NCBI RefSeq assembly: GCF_024298965.1
Contig: NZ_CP085193.1
Coordinates: 1,922,001-1,986,000 of the forward strand
Origin: Streptomyces rapamycinicus NRRL 5491
Lineage (GTDB): Bacteria; Actinomycetota; Actinomycetes; Streptomycetales; Streptomycetaceae
Direction: 5' to 3'
DNA length: 64,000 nucleotides
The first letter of the stretch is position 1. Each line of letters starts with the position of its first letter. Shown in pieces: positions 45,903 to 55,282 of this stretch. Under the pieces are notes generated by a model. It was given only the letters and a program-made list of their open reading frames with translations, was not told the origin of the DNA and made no database searches. A program made the position numbers and the translations under genes.

Positions 45903-48900
45903 CTAGTGCGCGGCGGCCATCCGATGCCGTACGGCCGAGCCCTGGCGGCCCTTGACGACCTCCAGCTGGGCCGGGATCCGCCGGCGCAGATCGGCGACAT
46001 GGCTGACGATGCCGACCGTACGGTCGCGTTCGCGCAGCGAGTCCAGTACGTCCATGACCTCGTCCAGCGTCTGCTCGTCGAGGCTGCCGAACCCCTCGTC
46101 GATGAAGAGGGTGTCCAGGCGGACCCCGCCCGCCTCGTCGGTGACCACATCGGCCAGGCCCAGGGCGAGGGCGAGCGAGGCGGAGAAGGTCTCGCCGCCG
46201 GAGAGGGTGGCGGTGTCGCGTTCGCTGCCCGTCCAGGCGTCGACGACATGCAGTCCGAGACCGGAGCGGCCGCGCCCGCCGGAGCGGGCGTCGGAGTGCA
46301 CCAGGGTGTAGCGCCCGGAGGACATGTGGCGCAGCCGTACGCTCGCCGCCGCCGCGACCTGCTCCAGGCGGGCCGCCAGCACATACGCCTCCAGCCGCAT
46401 CCTGCGCTCGTTGTCCGCGGAGGTGCCCGCCGCGAGCGAGGCGAGCCGGGCGATCCGGTCGTGCTCCGCGCGCAGCGGGGCGAGTCGGCGGGCGTCGGCG
46501 ACCGCCTGGGCGGAGAGCGCGTCGAGCTCCGCGCAGCGGGTGCGGGCCGCGGCGTCGGCTGCTGAGACCTCGCGCAGCGCGCGGGTGGCCGCGTCGGCCG
46601 CCGACTGCGCCGTCGCGGGGTCGGCGGGCGGCGCTTGGGCGGCCGCGAGCACCCTGGCGTCGGACAGCTCGGCCGCGACCGCCGCCGACTCCGACTGCAA
46701 GGCGTCGAGACGGCGGCGCGCCTCGCGCTGCCGGTCCGGGTGCAGCACGGCCTCGGCGGCCCGCTCCGGGGTCTCGAACCCGGCCCGGTAGGCGGCGTCG
46801 GCGAGCCGGGCGTCGGCCTCCTTCAGCCGGTTCGCGGCCGCGTCGGCGGCCCGCGCCGCCTCGGCGGCGTGGGCCAGCAGCCCCGCCTGCCGCTCGAGCC
46901 GCGCCGCGCGCCGCGCGACGGTGGCGTCCGCGCCGCGCGCCTGCTCCAGCTCGGCCAGCAGCGCGGCCCGCTCCCGGGCCAGGGCCTCGCGGTGCGAGGT
47001 GCGGGCGGCCGCCCGCCGCTCGGCCGCCTGCCGCTGTTCCGTACGGCGGGTGTGCTCGCCCTGGGCCCGGTCCAGGGCCTCGCGGGCGGCGTGCGCGTCG
47101 GCCGCCGCGCTTCGGGCCTCGGCGTACGCGGTGCGCAACTCGGCCAGGGCCCGGTCGAGTTCGGCCGCGTCCTCGCCCTCCGCCGTGGCCTCGGCGCCCG
47201 CGCGGGCCTCCCGCAGCGCGTTCCGCGCCCGCTCGGCCTCCTCGCGGGCCTCCTCGGCCCGCTGGTGGTCCGCCAGCGCGGCCTCCTCCGCCGTACGGTC
47301 CACATGCCCGGCGCCGGGCCGGGCCGGGCTCGGGTGCTCGGTCGCCCCGCACACCGCGCAGGGGTCTCCGGCGCGCAGCCCGGCCGCGAGCTCGGCGGCG
47401 ATACCGCGCAGCCGGGCCTCTTTGAGGTCGAGCCAGTTCTGCCGCGCGGCGGCGGTCCCTTCCCGCGCCCGCAACAGCTCTTCCCGCGCCTGCTCCTCCT
47501 GCCCGGCGAGCCGGTCCCGCCGCCGGGCGGCCGCCAGCCGCCGCTCGGCGGGCTCGATCCGCCCGCCGAGCTGCTCGGCCCGGGTGACAGCCTCCTGCGC
47601 CGCCTCGACCCGACGCTGATGCGCCCGGTGGGTCTCCTCCCACCCGGCGAGCCACTCGGTGGCCTCCTCGACCGCCTCGTCGTCGGCGCGAGCCTCCCGT
47701 TCGAGCGCGGCGATCTCGCGGACGACGGCCTCCGCACGGGCCTCCCCCCGCCGCGCGGCCCCCAACGCCCCGAGCTCCTCGCGCAGCCGCCGCTCAACCT
47801 GTCCCAGCCACTCGGCATCGGCCTCGGCCAGCACCACGGCCACACCCGCGCCCCGCGAACCGGCCCCACGGCCCGGCACGCCGTACGCGGCGTCGGACAA
47901 CGCACCGCCGCCCTCCCCCACCGCATCCGGGTGCGGCCCGCCCTGGCCGTGTCCGCCACGCTCGACCGTGGCGTCCATCATGATGGCGGCGCCCGTGGGC
48001 GGGGTGGTCTCGTCCGGGGACGCGAGACCCTGCGCGGGCAGGGAAGCGACGGGTGAGGTACCCGGGCCGGGAGGTGTGCGTGGGTCGGGGATGTCCGGGA
48101 TCGGCGCGCGGGTCACGGCCGCCAGGTCGGGCTCGGCGGACAGGCGGGTGCGGGCCTGGCGTTCGGTGGTTTCCGCGGTGTGGTGGTCGCGGGCGGCGGC
48201 GGTGCGGAGGTCGAGTGCGGGGACCACCGCGTCGGCGGCGCGGGCGCGTTCCAGCAGTTCGCGCAGGCGGTCGTGGTCGGGCCGTCGCCGTTCGAGGTCG
48301 TCCGCCCGGCGGCGGGCCTCGGCGTGGCGGCGCTGGAGTTCCGCTCGTTCGCGGGTCGCGTCGGCGGTCCGCTGGGCACCGTCGTGGGCCGCCTCCGCGG
48401 CCCGTACGGCGGACAGCGCGATGTCCTGCCGCTCGCGCGCGCCCGCGCGCGCGATGGCGGCCCACTCCAGGACGGCGTCGGCCAGCCCCGGCTCACCGGG
48501 CGTCAGCCCGGGCAGCGGATGCCTGTCCGGCTCCGTGGTGCGGCCCGCCGCCTGCGCCATGCGGTGGGCGAGCGCGAGCAGCCGCTCGTCCCCGGCCGCG
48601 ACCCGCTTCTCCGCGGCCCGCCGCTGCTCCGCCAGCCGTTCCTCGACGGCGGCGAAGCGGCCGGTGTCGAACAGCTTGCCCAGCAGCTTGCCGCGCGCCA
48701 GTTCATCGGCGCGCAGAAAGCGGGCGAAGTCGCCCTGCGGCAACAGCACCACCTGGCAGAACTGCTCCCGGCTCATGCCGAGCAGCTGCGCCAGCTCCTC
48801 GCCGATCTCCTGGTGCGAACGGCTGAGGGCCTTCCACTTCCCCGCCCCCGCGCCGGCCGAGGATTCCGGCGGGGCGTACTCGCGGAGCAGGGTCTGCGCC

Positions 48901-49238
48901 TTCTCGCGCGTCATCCCCGTGCCCCGCTTCTTGGGGCGCGGCTGCTCGGGGCGCCGGGTGATCTCCAGGCGCCGCTCCCCGACGGTGAATTCGAGCACGA
49001 CCTCGGTCGGGGTCAGCGGCTCGGCGTGGTCGCTGCGCAGCGAGAGGCCGCTCCCCTGGCGGGCGCCGGGCACCTGGCCGTACAGCGCGTAGCAGACCGC
49101 GTCCAGGACGGACGTCTTACCGGCGCCGGTCGGCCCGTGCAGCAGGAAGAGTCCGGCCGCGGACAGCTCATCGAAGTCGATCTCCTGGGTGGCGCCGAAC
49201 GGGCCGAAGGCCGTGACGGCGAGCCGGTGCAGCCTCAT
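45903..49238 (-). CDS. sbcC: Exonuclease SbcC (Rad50-like SMC ATPase)
   Basis: 1111 residues. Walker A GPTGAGKT at 35-42, Q loop about 140 ('QFCQVVLLPQGDFARFL'), long coiled coils, zinc hook CAVC near residue 629 ('GDPCAVCGATEHPSPARP'), ABC signature 'LSGGETFSASLALALGL', Walker B 'LDTLFIDEGFGSLDE'. With SbcD it cuts hairpins and trims DNA ends. The first coiled-coil arm is broken at about 376-470 by a Pro/Gly-rich low-complexity insert. Overlaps sbcD by 4 bp. Confidence 0.96.
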   Translation of the reverse strand: MRLHRLAVTAFGPFGATQEIDFDELSAAGLFLLHGPTGAGKTSVLDAVCYALYGQVPGARQGSGLSLRSDHAEPLTPTEVVLEFTVGERRLEITRRPEQPRPKKRGTGMTREKAQTLLREYAPPESSAGAGAGKWKALSRSHQEIGEELAQLLGMSREQFCQVVLLPQGDFARFLRADELARGKLLGKLFDTGRFAAVEERLAEQRRAAEKRVAAGDERLLALAHRMAQAAGRTTEPDRHPLPGLTPGEPGLADAVLEWAAIARAGARERQDIALSAVRAAEAAHDGAQRTADATRERAELQRRHAEARRRADDLERRRPDHDRLRELLERARAADAVVPALDLRTAAARDHHTAETTERQARTRLSAEPDLAAVTRAPIPDIPDPRTPPGPGTSPVASLPAQGLASPDETTPPTGAAIMMDATVERGGHGQGGPHPDAVGEGGGALSDAAYGVPGRGAGSRGAGVAVVLAEADAEWLGQVERRLREELGALGAARRGEARAEAVVREIAALEREARADDEAVEEATEWLAGWEETHRAHQRRVEAAQEAVTRAEQLGGRIEPAERRLAAARRRDRLAGQEEQAREELLRAREGTAAARQNWLDLKEARLRGIAAELAAGLRAGDPCAVCGATEHPSPARPGAGHVDRTAEEAALADHQRAEEAREEAERARNALREARAGAEATAEGEDAAELDRALAELRTAYAEARSAAADAHAAREALDRAQGEHTRRTEQRQAAERRAAARTSHREALARERAALLAELEQARGADATVARRAARLERQAGLLAHAAEAARAADAAANRLKEADARLADAAYRAGFETPERAAEAVLHPDRQREARRRLDALQSESAAVAAELSDARVLAAAQAPPADPATAQSAADAATRALREVSAADAAARTRCAELDALSAQAVADARRLAPLRAEHDRIARLASLAAGTSADNERRMRLEAYVLAARLEQVAAAASVRLRHMSSGRYTLVHSDARSGGRGRSGLGLHVVDAWTGSERDTATLSGGETFSASLALALGLADVVTDEAGGVRLDTLFIDEGFGSLDEQTLDEVMDVLDSLRERDRTVGIVSHVADLRRRIPAQLEVVKGRQGSAVRHRMAAAH

Positions 49239-50446
49239 CGTGCCGCCTCTCCGGCAGTGGCCCCCACGGTCGCCGTCGTCGCCCCCGCGCCGTTCTCGTG
49301 CGCCTCGCTCCGTACCGTCTCCAGCGCGTCGCCGAGCAGCGCGCGCTCCGCCTCGTCCGGGCCGCGGCCGCCCCGCACATGGGCCACGAAGTCCTCGGCG
49401 ATCTGCCGGTCCGAGCGGCCGCGCAGCCGCTGTGCGTACGAGGCGAGCGGATCCTCGGGGGGCCGCTCGGGGTCGAAGACCAGCGTGAGCACATGGGGGA
49501 AGCGCCGCGCCAGCCGGGCCATCGGCTCATGCGGCCGCACCGCGTCGGTCAGTGTGGCCTCGACCCACGCCTCCTCATGGCGCTCGAGGTCCGGATCGGC
49601 CAGCAACTCCTCGATCCGGCCACGGATCCGGGCCAGCGGACGCGGCACCGGGCACTCCACCCGTTCGCACGACGGTGCCTCACCCGCCGCCGCCGGCTCG
49701 ACCACCCACATGGACTTGCGGTGCGCCGCCTCGGAGAAGGAGTACGCGAGCGGGGAGCCCGAGTAGCGGACGCGCTCGGTGATGGTCTGACAGCCGTGCA
49801 GATGGCCGAGTGCGGCGTAGTCGACGCCGTCGAAGACCTCGGCGGGTACGGAGGCGACCCCGCCGACCGTGATGTCCCGCTCGCTGTCGCTGACCGCGCC
49901 ACCGGTGACGAAGGCGTGCGCGAGGACGACGGACCGGGTGCCGGACGGCCGGGTGGCGAGGTCGGCGCGCACCCGGTCCATGGCGGCGCCCAGCACCGCC
50001 GTATGACCGGCCGCCGAGGCGCCCAGCTCCTCCCGCACCAGACCCGGTTCGAGATACGGCAGACCGTAGAAGGCCACCTCGCCGTGGTCGTCGGAGAGGA
50101 CGACGGGCGTGGCGCATCCGGCGGGGTCGGTACGCAGATGGATTCCGGCCCGGTCGATCAGCCCGGCGCCGACGCCCAGACGGCGGGCCGAGTCATGGTT
50201 GCCGGAGATCATGACCGTCGGCACCCCGAGGTCCGCGAGCCGGTGCAGGGCGTCGTCGAAGAGCTCGACGGCGGCGAGCGGTGGCACGGCGCGGTCGTAG
50301 ATGTCACCCGCGACGACCACCGCGTCGATGTGCCGCTCGCGCACGGTGGTGACGAGGTGGTCGATGAACTCCCGCTGCGCGGCAAGGAGGCTGACCCGGT
50401 GAAAGGACCGCCCGAGGTGCCAGTCGGAGGTGTGCAGAATTCTCAC
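49235..50446 (-). CDS. sbcD: Exonuclease SbcD (Mre11-like nuclease)
   Basis: 403 residues. Phosphoesterase metal motifs: 'ILHTSDWHLGRSFH', 'AVVVAGDIYDRAVPP', 'TVMISGNHDSARRLG', 'LAHAFVTGG' and 'YAALGHLHGCQ'. Cleaves DNA ends with SbcC. GTG at 50444-50446 chosen: the protein then starts 'RILHTSDWHLG' as in homologues and GGAGA lies eight bases before it. First gene of the sbcDC operon. The C-terminus is Ala/Glu-rich. Confidence 0.95.
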   Translation of the reverse strand: MRILHTSDWHLGRSFHRVSLLAAQREFIDHLVTTVRERHIDAVVVAGDIYDRAVPPLAAVELFDDALHRLADLGVPTVMISGNHDSARRLGVGAGLIDRAGIHLRTDPAGCATPVVLSDDHGEVAFYGLPYLEPGLVREELGASAAGHTAVLGAAMDRVRADLATRPSGTRSVVLAHAFVTGGAVSDSERDITVGGVASVPAEVFDGVDYAALGHLHGCQTITERVRYSGSPLAYSFSEAAHRKSMWVVEPAAAGEAPSCERVECPVPRPLARIRGRIEELLADPDLERHEEAWVEATLTDAVRPHEPMARLARRFPHVLTLVFDPERPPEDPLASYAQRLRGRSDRQIAEDFVAHVRGGRGPDEAERALLGDALETVRSEAHENGAGATTATVGATAGEAAR

Positions 50447-50618
50447 AAGTATTCTCCGACCTGCACTTCTGTCCTTCCTCCCACCCCAGTGGCCAGCATC
50501 ACGCCCGCGGCCTGTACGCGGTGCGGGCACCGACCACGTTAGCCGCGGTCGGTGCCCGGTCTCTCACGGACCTCGTATTTCCCGCCCGTGTCGCCCGTGC
50601 GGCGGCCCGATTCCCCGC

Positions 50619-52595
50619 CTAGCCGTGCTGGTCCCTCCACCGCGCGTCCTCGGAGTCCTGGAGACCTTCGAAGGGGCGGGTGTCGAGGTAGTACCACTCC
50701 GCGGACGGACCCGGCTGTGACGGGCCGTAGAACGCGTCGTACAGCGCACCGGACGACGACCGCTCATGCGGCTGTGGCGGCGGCCACGACGGGGACACGG
50801 GCGAGGGCGAGGCCGCGGACACCGGCGGGGATTCGGGCGAGGACTCGGGGCCGTACTTTCGCTTCGGCTTGGGCTTGGGCCTCGGCCTCAGCCCCGGCCC
50901 GGGCCCCGGCCCCGGAAGGTCGGGCAGCAGCAATTCCACCCGTACGGTGCCCGACGCCCGCTTCTGCTCCACGAACTCCTCGATCTGGCTGCGGCAGGCG
51001 TGGTCCAGATGGGTCACCCCCATCAGGTCCAGCCGGATCCGCGGCGTCCCCGCCGACCCCACGGCCTCCAGTGCGTCGATCACCTTGGGCAGCCGCAGAA
51101 ACGTGGCGTTGCCGGTCATGACCAGCTTGGCGGTGTCGCCCTCCACCCGGTGCTCGACGGAGGTCCGCGACATCCGCAGCGCCGCCAGTACGATCCCGGC
51201 CGCGAGCCCGACCAGCACCCCCTCCAGCAGCGCGGTGGCGACGATCGTGCCCGTGGTGATGGCCATCACCACGGACTCGCCGCGGTCCTGGCGCCACATC
51301 TTCGGGAACTGCTCGGGCGCGAGCAGCTTCCAGCCGCTGTGCACCAGCACACCCGCCAGCACCGAGATCGGGATCAGGGCGAGGACGCTCGGCAGCAGCA
51401 GCGCGAAGGCCAGCAGCCACAGGCCGTGCAGGGTGCGGGAGAGCCGGGTCCTGGCCCCGGCCTGCACATTGGCCGAGCTGCGGGCGACGACGGCGGTCAT
51501 GGGCAGCGCGCCGAGGATGCCGCAGACGGTGTTGCCCGCGCCCTGGGCGATCAGCTCGGTGTTGTAGCGGGTGCGCGGGCCGTCGTGCATCCGGTCCACC
51601 GCGGCGGCCGTGAACAGGCTCTCCGCCGAGGCGATGACGGTGAAGGTGACGACGGCGGTGAGCACCGCCGGATCGGCCAGCCCCGCGAACTGCTCCGGCC
51701 CGGGCACCTGGACGGCCGACAGCAGATCGCCGACCTGAAGGGTCTTCACCTCCACACCGGGCAGCGCGGCGATCCCGACGCCGATGGCGACGGCGACCAG
51801 CGCGGCGGGGACCTTGCTGACCGGCCCCGGCATCTTCTTCCAGACGAAGCTCAGGACGACCGTGGCGATGCCGAGCAGCGCGGCGATGGCCGTCTGCGCG
51901 TCCGCGAAGGTGTCGAGGACATGCGCGGGGAAGCCGAGGATATTCTCGACGGCCGTACCGGGGGCCGTGGCATCGGCCAGCGGATAGGACTGGCTGAACA
52001 TCAGCGGCAGCCCGATCCCGGCGAGCATGCCCTGGACGACAGCGATGGAAATGGCCTGGAACATACGGCCCAGCCGGATCATCCCCAGGCCGATCTGGAG
52101 CAGCCCGGACATCAGCACGATGACCCCGAGCATGGCGATGCCATGGGCCTCGACGGTCTCCGCGACAAGTGCGGTGAGCCCGGCGGCGGGCCCGCTGACC
52201 TGGAGGGTGCTGCCCCGGGTCATACCGACCACCAACCCGCCGACGACACCGGTGATGATGCCGAGTTCGGCCGGGGTGCCGGAGGCTACGGCGACACCGA
52301 TGCACAGGGGCAGGGCCACGAGGAAGACGACCAGGGAGGCGGTGATCTCGGTACCGAGGTCGGCCCCCTGGACGGTCCCGCCGAGCTTTCCGCCGGCCTT
52401 GGCCTTTCTGCCGGCCTTATGGAGGCCAGGGGCCTCGGCTGTTTCTCTTACGGTTCCAGCGGCGGGCGCATATGCGGGCATCGGCTGCGTCGACCGGGCG
52501 TCGCGCGCATCTTCCGGCGGGAACACCTCGTCGATGTCGTACGACGGCGATGAAACCGGCTGAATCCGGCCACGGGCATGTCGTCCGCTCGTCAT
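50619..52595 (-). CDS. SulP-family anion transporter with STAS domain
   Basis: 658 residues. After a ~75-residue polar N-terminus come 10-12 membrane segments ('ITASLVVFLVALPLCIGVAV', 'STLQVSGPAAGLTALVAE', 'IASAESLFTAAAVDRMHDG', 'NTVCGILGALPMTAVVARSS'), then a STAS domain at about 510-575 ('KLVMTGNATFLRLPKVIDAL', 'DLMGVTHLDHACRSQIEEFV'). Prokaryotic members carry bicarbonate, sulfate or other anions. The C-terminal 80 residues are a Pro/Lys/Ser tail ending in an acidic, aromatic segment. Translationally coupled to a small upstream gene and divergent from a two-component pair. Confidence 0.92.
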   Translation of the reverse strand: MTSGRHARGRIQPVSSPSYDIDEVFPPEDARDARSTQPMPAYAPAAGTVRETAEAPGLHKAGRKAKAGGKLGGTVQGADLGTEITASLVVFLVALPLCIGVAVASGTPAELGIITGVVGGLVVGMTRGSTLQVSGPAAGLTALVAETVEAHGIAMLGVIVLMSGLLQIGLGMIRLGRMFQAISIAVVQGMLAGIGLPLMFSQSYPLADATAPGTAVENILGFPAHVLDTFADAQTAIAALLGIATVVLSFVWKKMPGPVSKVPAALVAVAIGVGIAALPGVEVKTLQVGDLLSAVQVPGPEQFAGLADPAVLTAVVTFTVIASAESLFTAAAVDRMHDGPRTRYNTELIAQGAGNTVCGILGALPMTAVVARSSANVQAGARTRLSRTLHGLWLLAFALLLPSVLALIPISVLAGVLVHSGWKLLAPEQFPKMWRQDRGESVVMAITTGTIVATALLEGVLVGLAAGIVLAALRMSRTSVEHRVEGDTAKLVMTGNATFLRLPKVIDALEAVGSAGTPRIRLDLMGVTHLDHACRSQIEEFVEQKRASGTVRVELLLPDLPGPGPGPGLRPRPKPKPKRKYGPESSPESPPVSAASPSPVSPSWPPPQPHERSSSGALYDAFYGPSQPGPSAEWYYLDTRPFEGLQDSEDARWRDQHG

Positions 52596-52711
52596 GAGTA
52601 CGCCCGGACGTCACCGTCGCTATCGAGATCGAGTTCCTCGCCCGTGTCGCACGGCTGGAATTCGGTAAATTTCCCGTCGGCCAGTTTCCGGTATTCGCAT
52701 GGAGTCCTCAT
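52592..52711 (-). CDS. Small acidic protein coupled to the SulP gene
   Basis: 39 codons, too short for usual gene finders. Begins 'MRTPCEYRKLADGKF' and ends 'DLDSDGDVRAYS', with two Cys, eleven acidic residues and no membrane segment. GGGAGG lies four bases before the ATG at 52711 (a second ATG at 52714 is just upstream). Its TGA overlaps the ATG of the transporter gene (ATGA), a layout that implies real translation and coupling. Likely a leader or a small regulatory partner of the transporter; homology unknown to me. Confidence 0.68.
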   Translation of the reverse strand: MRTPCEYRKLADGKFTEFQPCDTGEELDLDSDGDVRAYS

Positions 52712-52885
52712 CATGCCTCCCTGACGGGTGGTTGGACCAGATGCGAATCACCGTAGGGAGGGCCGTACCAGGCGAAGGCTAAACGAACACTAGAGCATGA
52801 CAAGTTCTTCTCCAATATTCGGTTCCGCGCTCGCAACATTACAAAAACCAGGAAGCCATTCCGGTACTGCGGTACACAGGTCCCC
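52712..52885. promoter_or_regulatory. Divergent promoter region, SulP operon and two-component genes
   Basis: 174 bp, AT-richer than its neighbours around 52795-52860. Both transcription units must start here. No unambiguous operator repeat was seen; a response-regulator site for the adjacent OmpR protein would be expected. Confidence 0.45.
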
Positions 52886-53722
52886 ATGACCGTACGAGCG
52901 CTGCTCATCGAGGATGACGAGACGATCGCCGAACCCCTCGTCGAGGGACTGGGGCGGTATGGACTGACGGTAGGTCATGTCAGCACGGGGACAGCCGGGC
53001 TGGAGGGGCCGTACGGGGACATCGTTCTGCTCGATCTGGGACTGCCGGACATGGACGGCATCGACGTCTGCCGAGGTATCCGGCAGGTGTCCGATGTGCC
53101 GATCATCATGCTCACCGCGCGGGGCGAGGAGGCCGACCGGGTCCTGGGGCTGGAGCTGGGCGCGGACGACTACTTGGCGAAGCCGTTCAGCATGCGGGAG
53201 CTGATCGCCCGGATCCGCGCGGTGACAAGGCGTTCTCAACGCACCGCCACCGCCACGGGGCCCACCGCTCCGGCCGCCCCCGCCGCCACCGCCACGGGGC
53301 CCACCGTGACGGCCGCCCCCGCCGCCGCCCCGGTTCCCGCCGTCACCCCACCGGCCGCCGCGCAGCCGCCGCCCCGGGAGCAGGCGCCGCTGGTCGTGGA
53401 CCGCCGGACGCGTCAGGTGTGGGTGGGCGGCGTGCCCGTCAGCCTCACTCCCAAGGAGTTCGAGCTGCTGGCCCTGCTCACCGAGGACCCCGGCGCCGTC
53501 TACTCGCGCCAGCAGATCCTCGACCGCGTCTGGGACCCCCACTTCCACGGGCCGACCAAGACCCTGGACGTGCACATCGCCACCCTGCGCCGCAAACTGG
53601 GCGATCCGGCCTGGATCCAGACCCTGCGCGGGGTCGGCTTCCGTCTCGCCGTCCACTCGGGGGTCCCGTCGGGGGCCCCGTCGGGGGCCCCTTCGGGAAT
53701 CCCGGAGGCCGCCCGGCCGTGA
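52886..53722 (+). CDS. OmpR-family response regulator
   Basis: 278 residues. Receiver domain with acidic pocket 'LLIEDDE', phospho-acceptor Asp50 in 'DIVLLDLGLPDMDG' and Lys99 in 'YLAKPF'. C-terminal winged helix from about 172 ('RRTRQVWVGGVPVSLTPKEF', 'PGAVYSRQQILDRVW', 'LRRKLGDPAWIQTLRGVGFR'). The linker at 115-165 is an Ala/Pro/Thr run built of a 39-bp tandem duplication, and the end is a 'GAPSGAPSG' repeat. The stop overlaps the kinase GTG. Confidence 0.95.
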   Translation: MTVRALLIEDDETIAEPLVEGLGRYGLTVGHVSTGTAGLEGPYGDIVLLDLGLPDMDGIDVCRGIRQVSDVPIIMLTARGEEADRVLGLELGADDYLAKPFSMRELIARIRAVTRRSQRTATATGPTAPAAPAATATGPTVTAAPAAAPVPAVTPPAAAQPPPREQAPLVVDRRTRQVWVGGVPVSLTPKEFELLALLTEDPGAVYSRQQILDRVWDPHFHGPTKTLDVHIATLRRKLGDPAWIQTLRGVGFRLAVHSGVPSGAPSGAPSGIPEAARP

Positions 53723-55233
53723 CCCGACGTCTGCTGCTGGGGTATCTGAGCCTCGCCGTACTGACCCTGCTGAGCCTCGGCATACCGCTCGGCTATGTCT
53801 ACGGCAGAGCCGAGCGGGAGCAGATCATCTCCGCGGCGGAGGACGAGGCCGAGTCGGTGTCCGCGTTCGCCTCGCTGTCCATCATGGCGGGACGGGAGCA
53901 GCGCGAGCTGCCGCACCGGGCGCGGCACTGTGCCGAGCGCATCCGGGGCAGGGTGGTCATCGTCGGCGACGACGGCCGGCTGCTGGCGACCTCGCATCGG
54001 CTGTCCGCCACGGAGTCCCGGAACCTGGTGTCGCGCCCCGAGATCGCCGCCGCGCTGCGCGGCCGGGACGCGATCGACGTCCGGACCTCCACCATCGGCG
54101 GCGTCCGCTATCTCTCGGTCGCCGCACCCGTGGTCCACGGCGACGAGCTGCAGGGCGCGGTGCGGCTCACCGTGCCCACCGACGCGGTGGAGGCCCGGGT
54201 CCACCGGATCTGGCTGCTGCTGGCCGTGGGCGGGCTCGCGATCCTCACGGCCGTCGCCGCCGTGGGGCTGGTCTTCGCCCGCTGGGCCAGCCGTCCCATT
54301 CTGGAGCTGGAGCGGTTCGCGCACCGCCTGGCCGACGGCCGGTTCACCACGCCCGCGCCCGTGACCTACGGGCCGCCCGAGGTGCGCAGCCTCGCCGCCA
54401 CCTTCAACCAGACCGCCGCCCGGCTGGAGCATCTGCTGGCCTCCCAGCGCGCGTTCGCCGCCGAGGCGTCCCACCAGCTCAAGACGCCGCTGGCGGCGCT
54501 GCGGCTGCGGCTGGACAACCTGGAGGCGGAGATGACGGGGCACGCCCGGGACAGTCTCGGCGCGGCGATAACCGAGACCGACCGGCTGGCCCGGATGGTC
54601 GAGGGACTACTGGCGATGGCGCGGCTGGAGGAGAGCGCCGTCACCCCCGAACCGGTCGACCTGGACCGGGTGTGCGCCGAGCGGCTGCTCACCTGGAGCC
54701 CGCTCTTCGACCGGCACGAGGCCCAGCTCGCTCTGCTCGGCGACCGGGTCGGCCAGGCGCTCGCGGTGCCCGGAGCCATCGAGCAGATCCTGGACAATCT
54801 GCTCTCCAACGCGCTGCGCGCCACGCCCCCGGGCTCCACCGTCACCATGGTGCTGCGCTGTTCGGCCGCCGACCGCCGCCATCTCCCCGCGCGGCCCGCC
54901 TGGATCGAGCTGCATGTCATCGACGAGGGTCCCGGCATGACCGCCGATCAGCGGCGCCGCGCCTTCGACCGCTTCTGGCGCGCCCCCGACGCCCCGAAGG
55001 GCGGCACCGGTCTGGGTCTGTCGCTGGTGCAGCGGCTCGCCCATGCGAGCGGAGGGGAGGCCATCCTGGCCCGGGCGCCCGGCGGCGGCCTCGACGCCGC
55101 GATCCGGCTGCGGCCCGCGCCCCGCGCGACCCAGGGCCGCCCGGCCAGACTCGGCCTGCCCCGGAGAGTCCGGAGCGACCGGAGCACACCGGAGTCCGCT
55201 CCGGCCCCGCCCTCGGTGCGCTCACCGGCGTAG
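53719..55233 (+). CDS. Sensor histidine kinase partner of the OmpR regulator
   Basis: 504 residues. First membrane segment 'LLLGYLSLAVLTLLSLGIPL', ~150-residue extracytoplasmic sensor, second segment 'LLLAVGGLAILTAVAAVGLV', HAMP, H box 'EASHQLKTPLAALRLRL' with His252, N box 'QILDNLLSNALRATPP', G1 'VIDEGPGMT', G2 'GGTGLGLSLVQRLA'. GTG start at 53719 overlaps the regulator stop, so both are made together. Ends in a disordered tail. Probably controls the divergent SulP operon. Confidence 0.95.
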   Translation: MTRRLLLGYLSLAVLTLLSLGIPLGYVYGRAEREQIISAAEDEAESVSAFASLSIMAGREQRELPHRARHCAERIRGRVVIVGDDGRLLATSHRLSATESRNLVSRPEIAAALRGRDAIDVRTSTIGGVRYLSVAAPVVHGDELQGAVRLTVPTDAVEARVHRIWLLLAVGGLAILTAVAAVGLVFARWASRPILELERFAHRLADGRFTTPAPVTYGPPEVRSLAATFNQTAARLEHLLASQRAFAAEASHQLKTPLAALRLRLDNLEAEMTGHARDSLGAAITETDRLARMVEGLLAMARLEESAVTPEPVDLDRVCAERLLTWSPLFDRHEAQLALLGDRVGQALAVPGAIEQILDNLLSNALRATPPGSTVTMVLRCSAADRRHLPARPAWIELHVIDEGPGMTADQRRRAFDRFWRAPDAPKGGTGLGLSLVQRLAHASGGEAILARAPGGGLDAAIRLRPAPRATQGRPARLGLPRRVRSDRSTPESAPAPPSVRSPA

Positions 55234-55282
55234 GCCCGGGCCGTCCTCACGCGACTTGGTGACGGGTAAGGACGGGCCGTCC

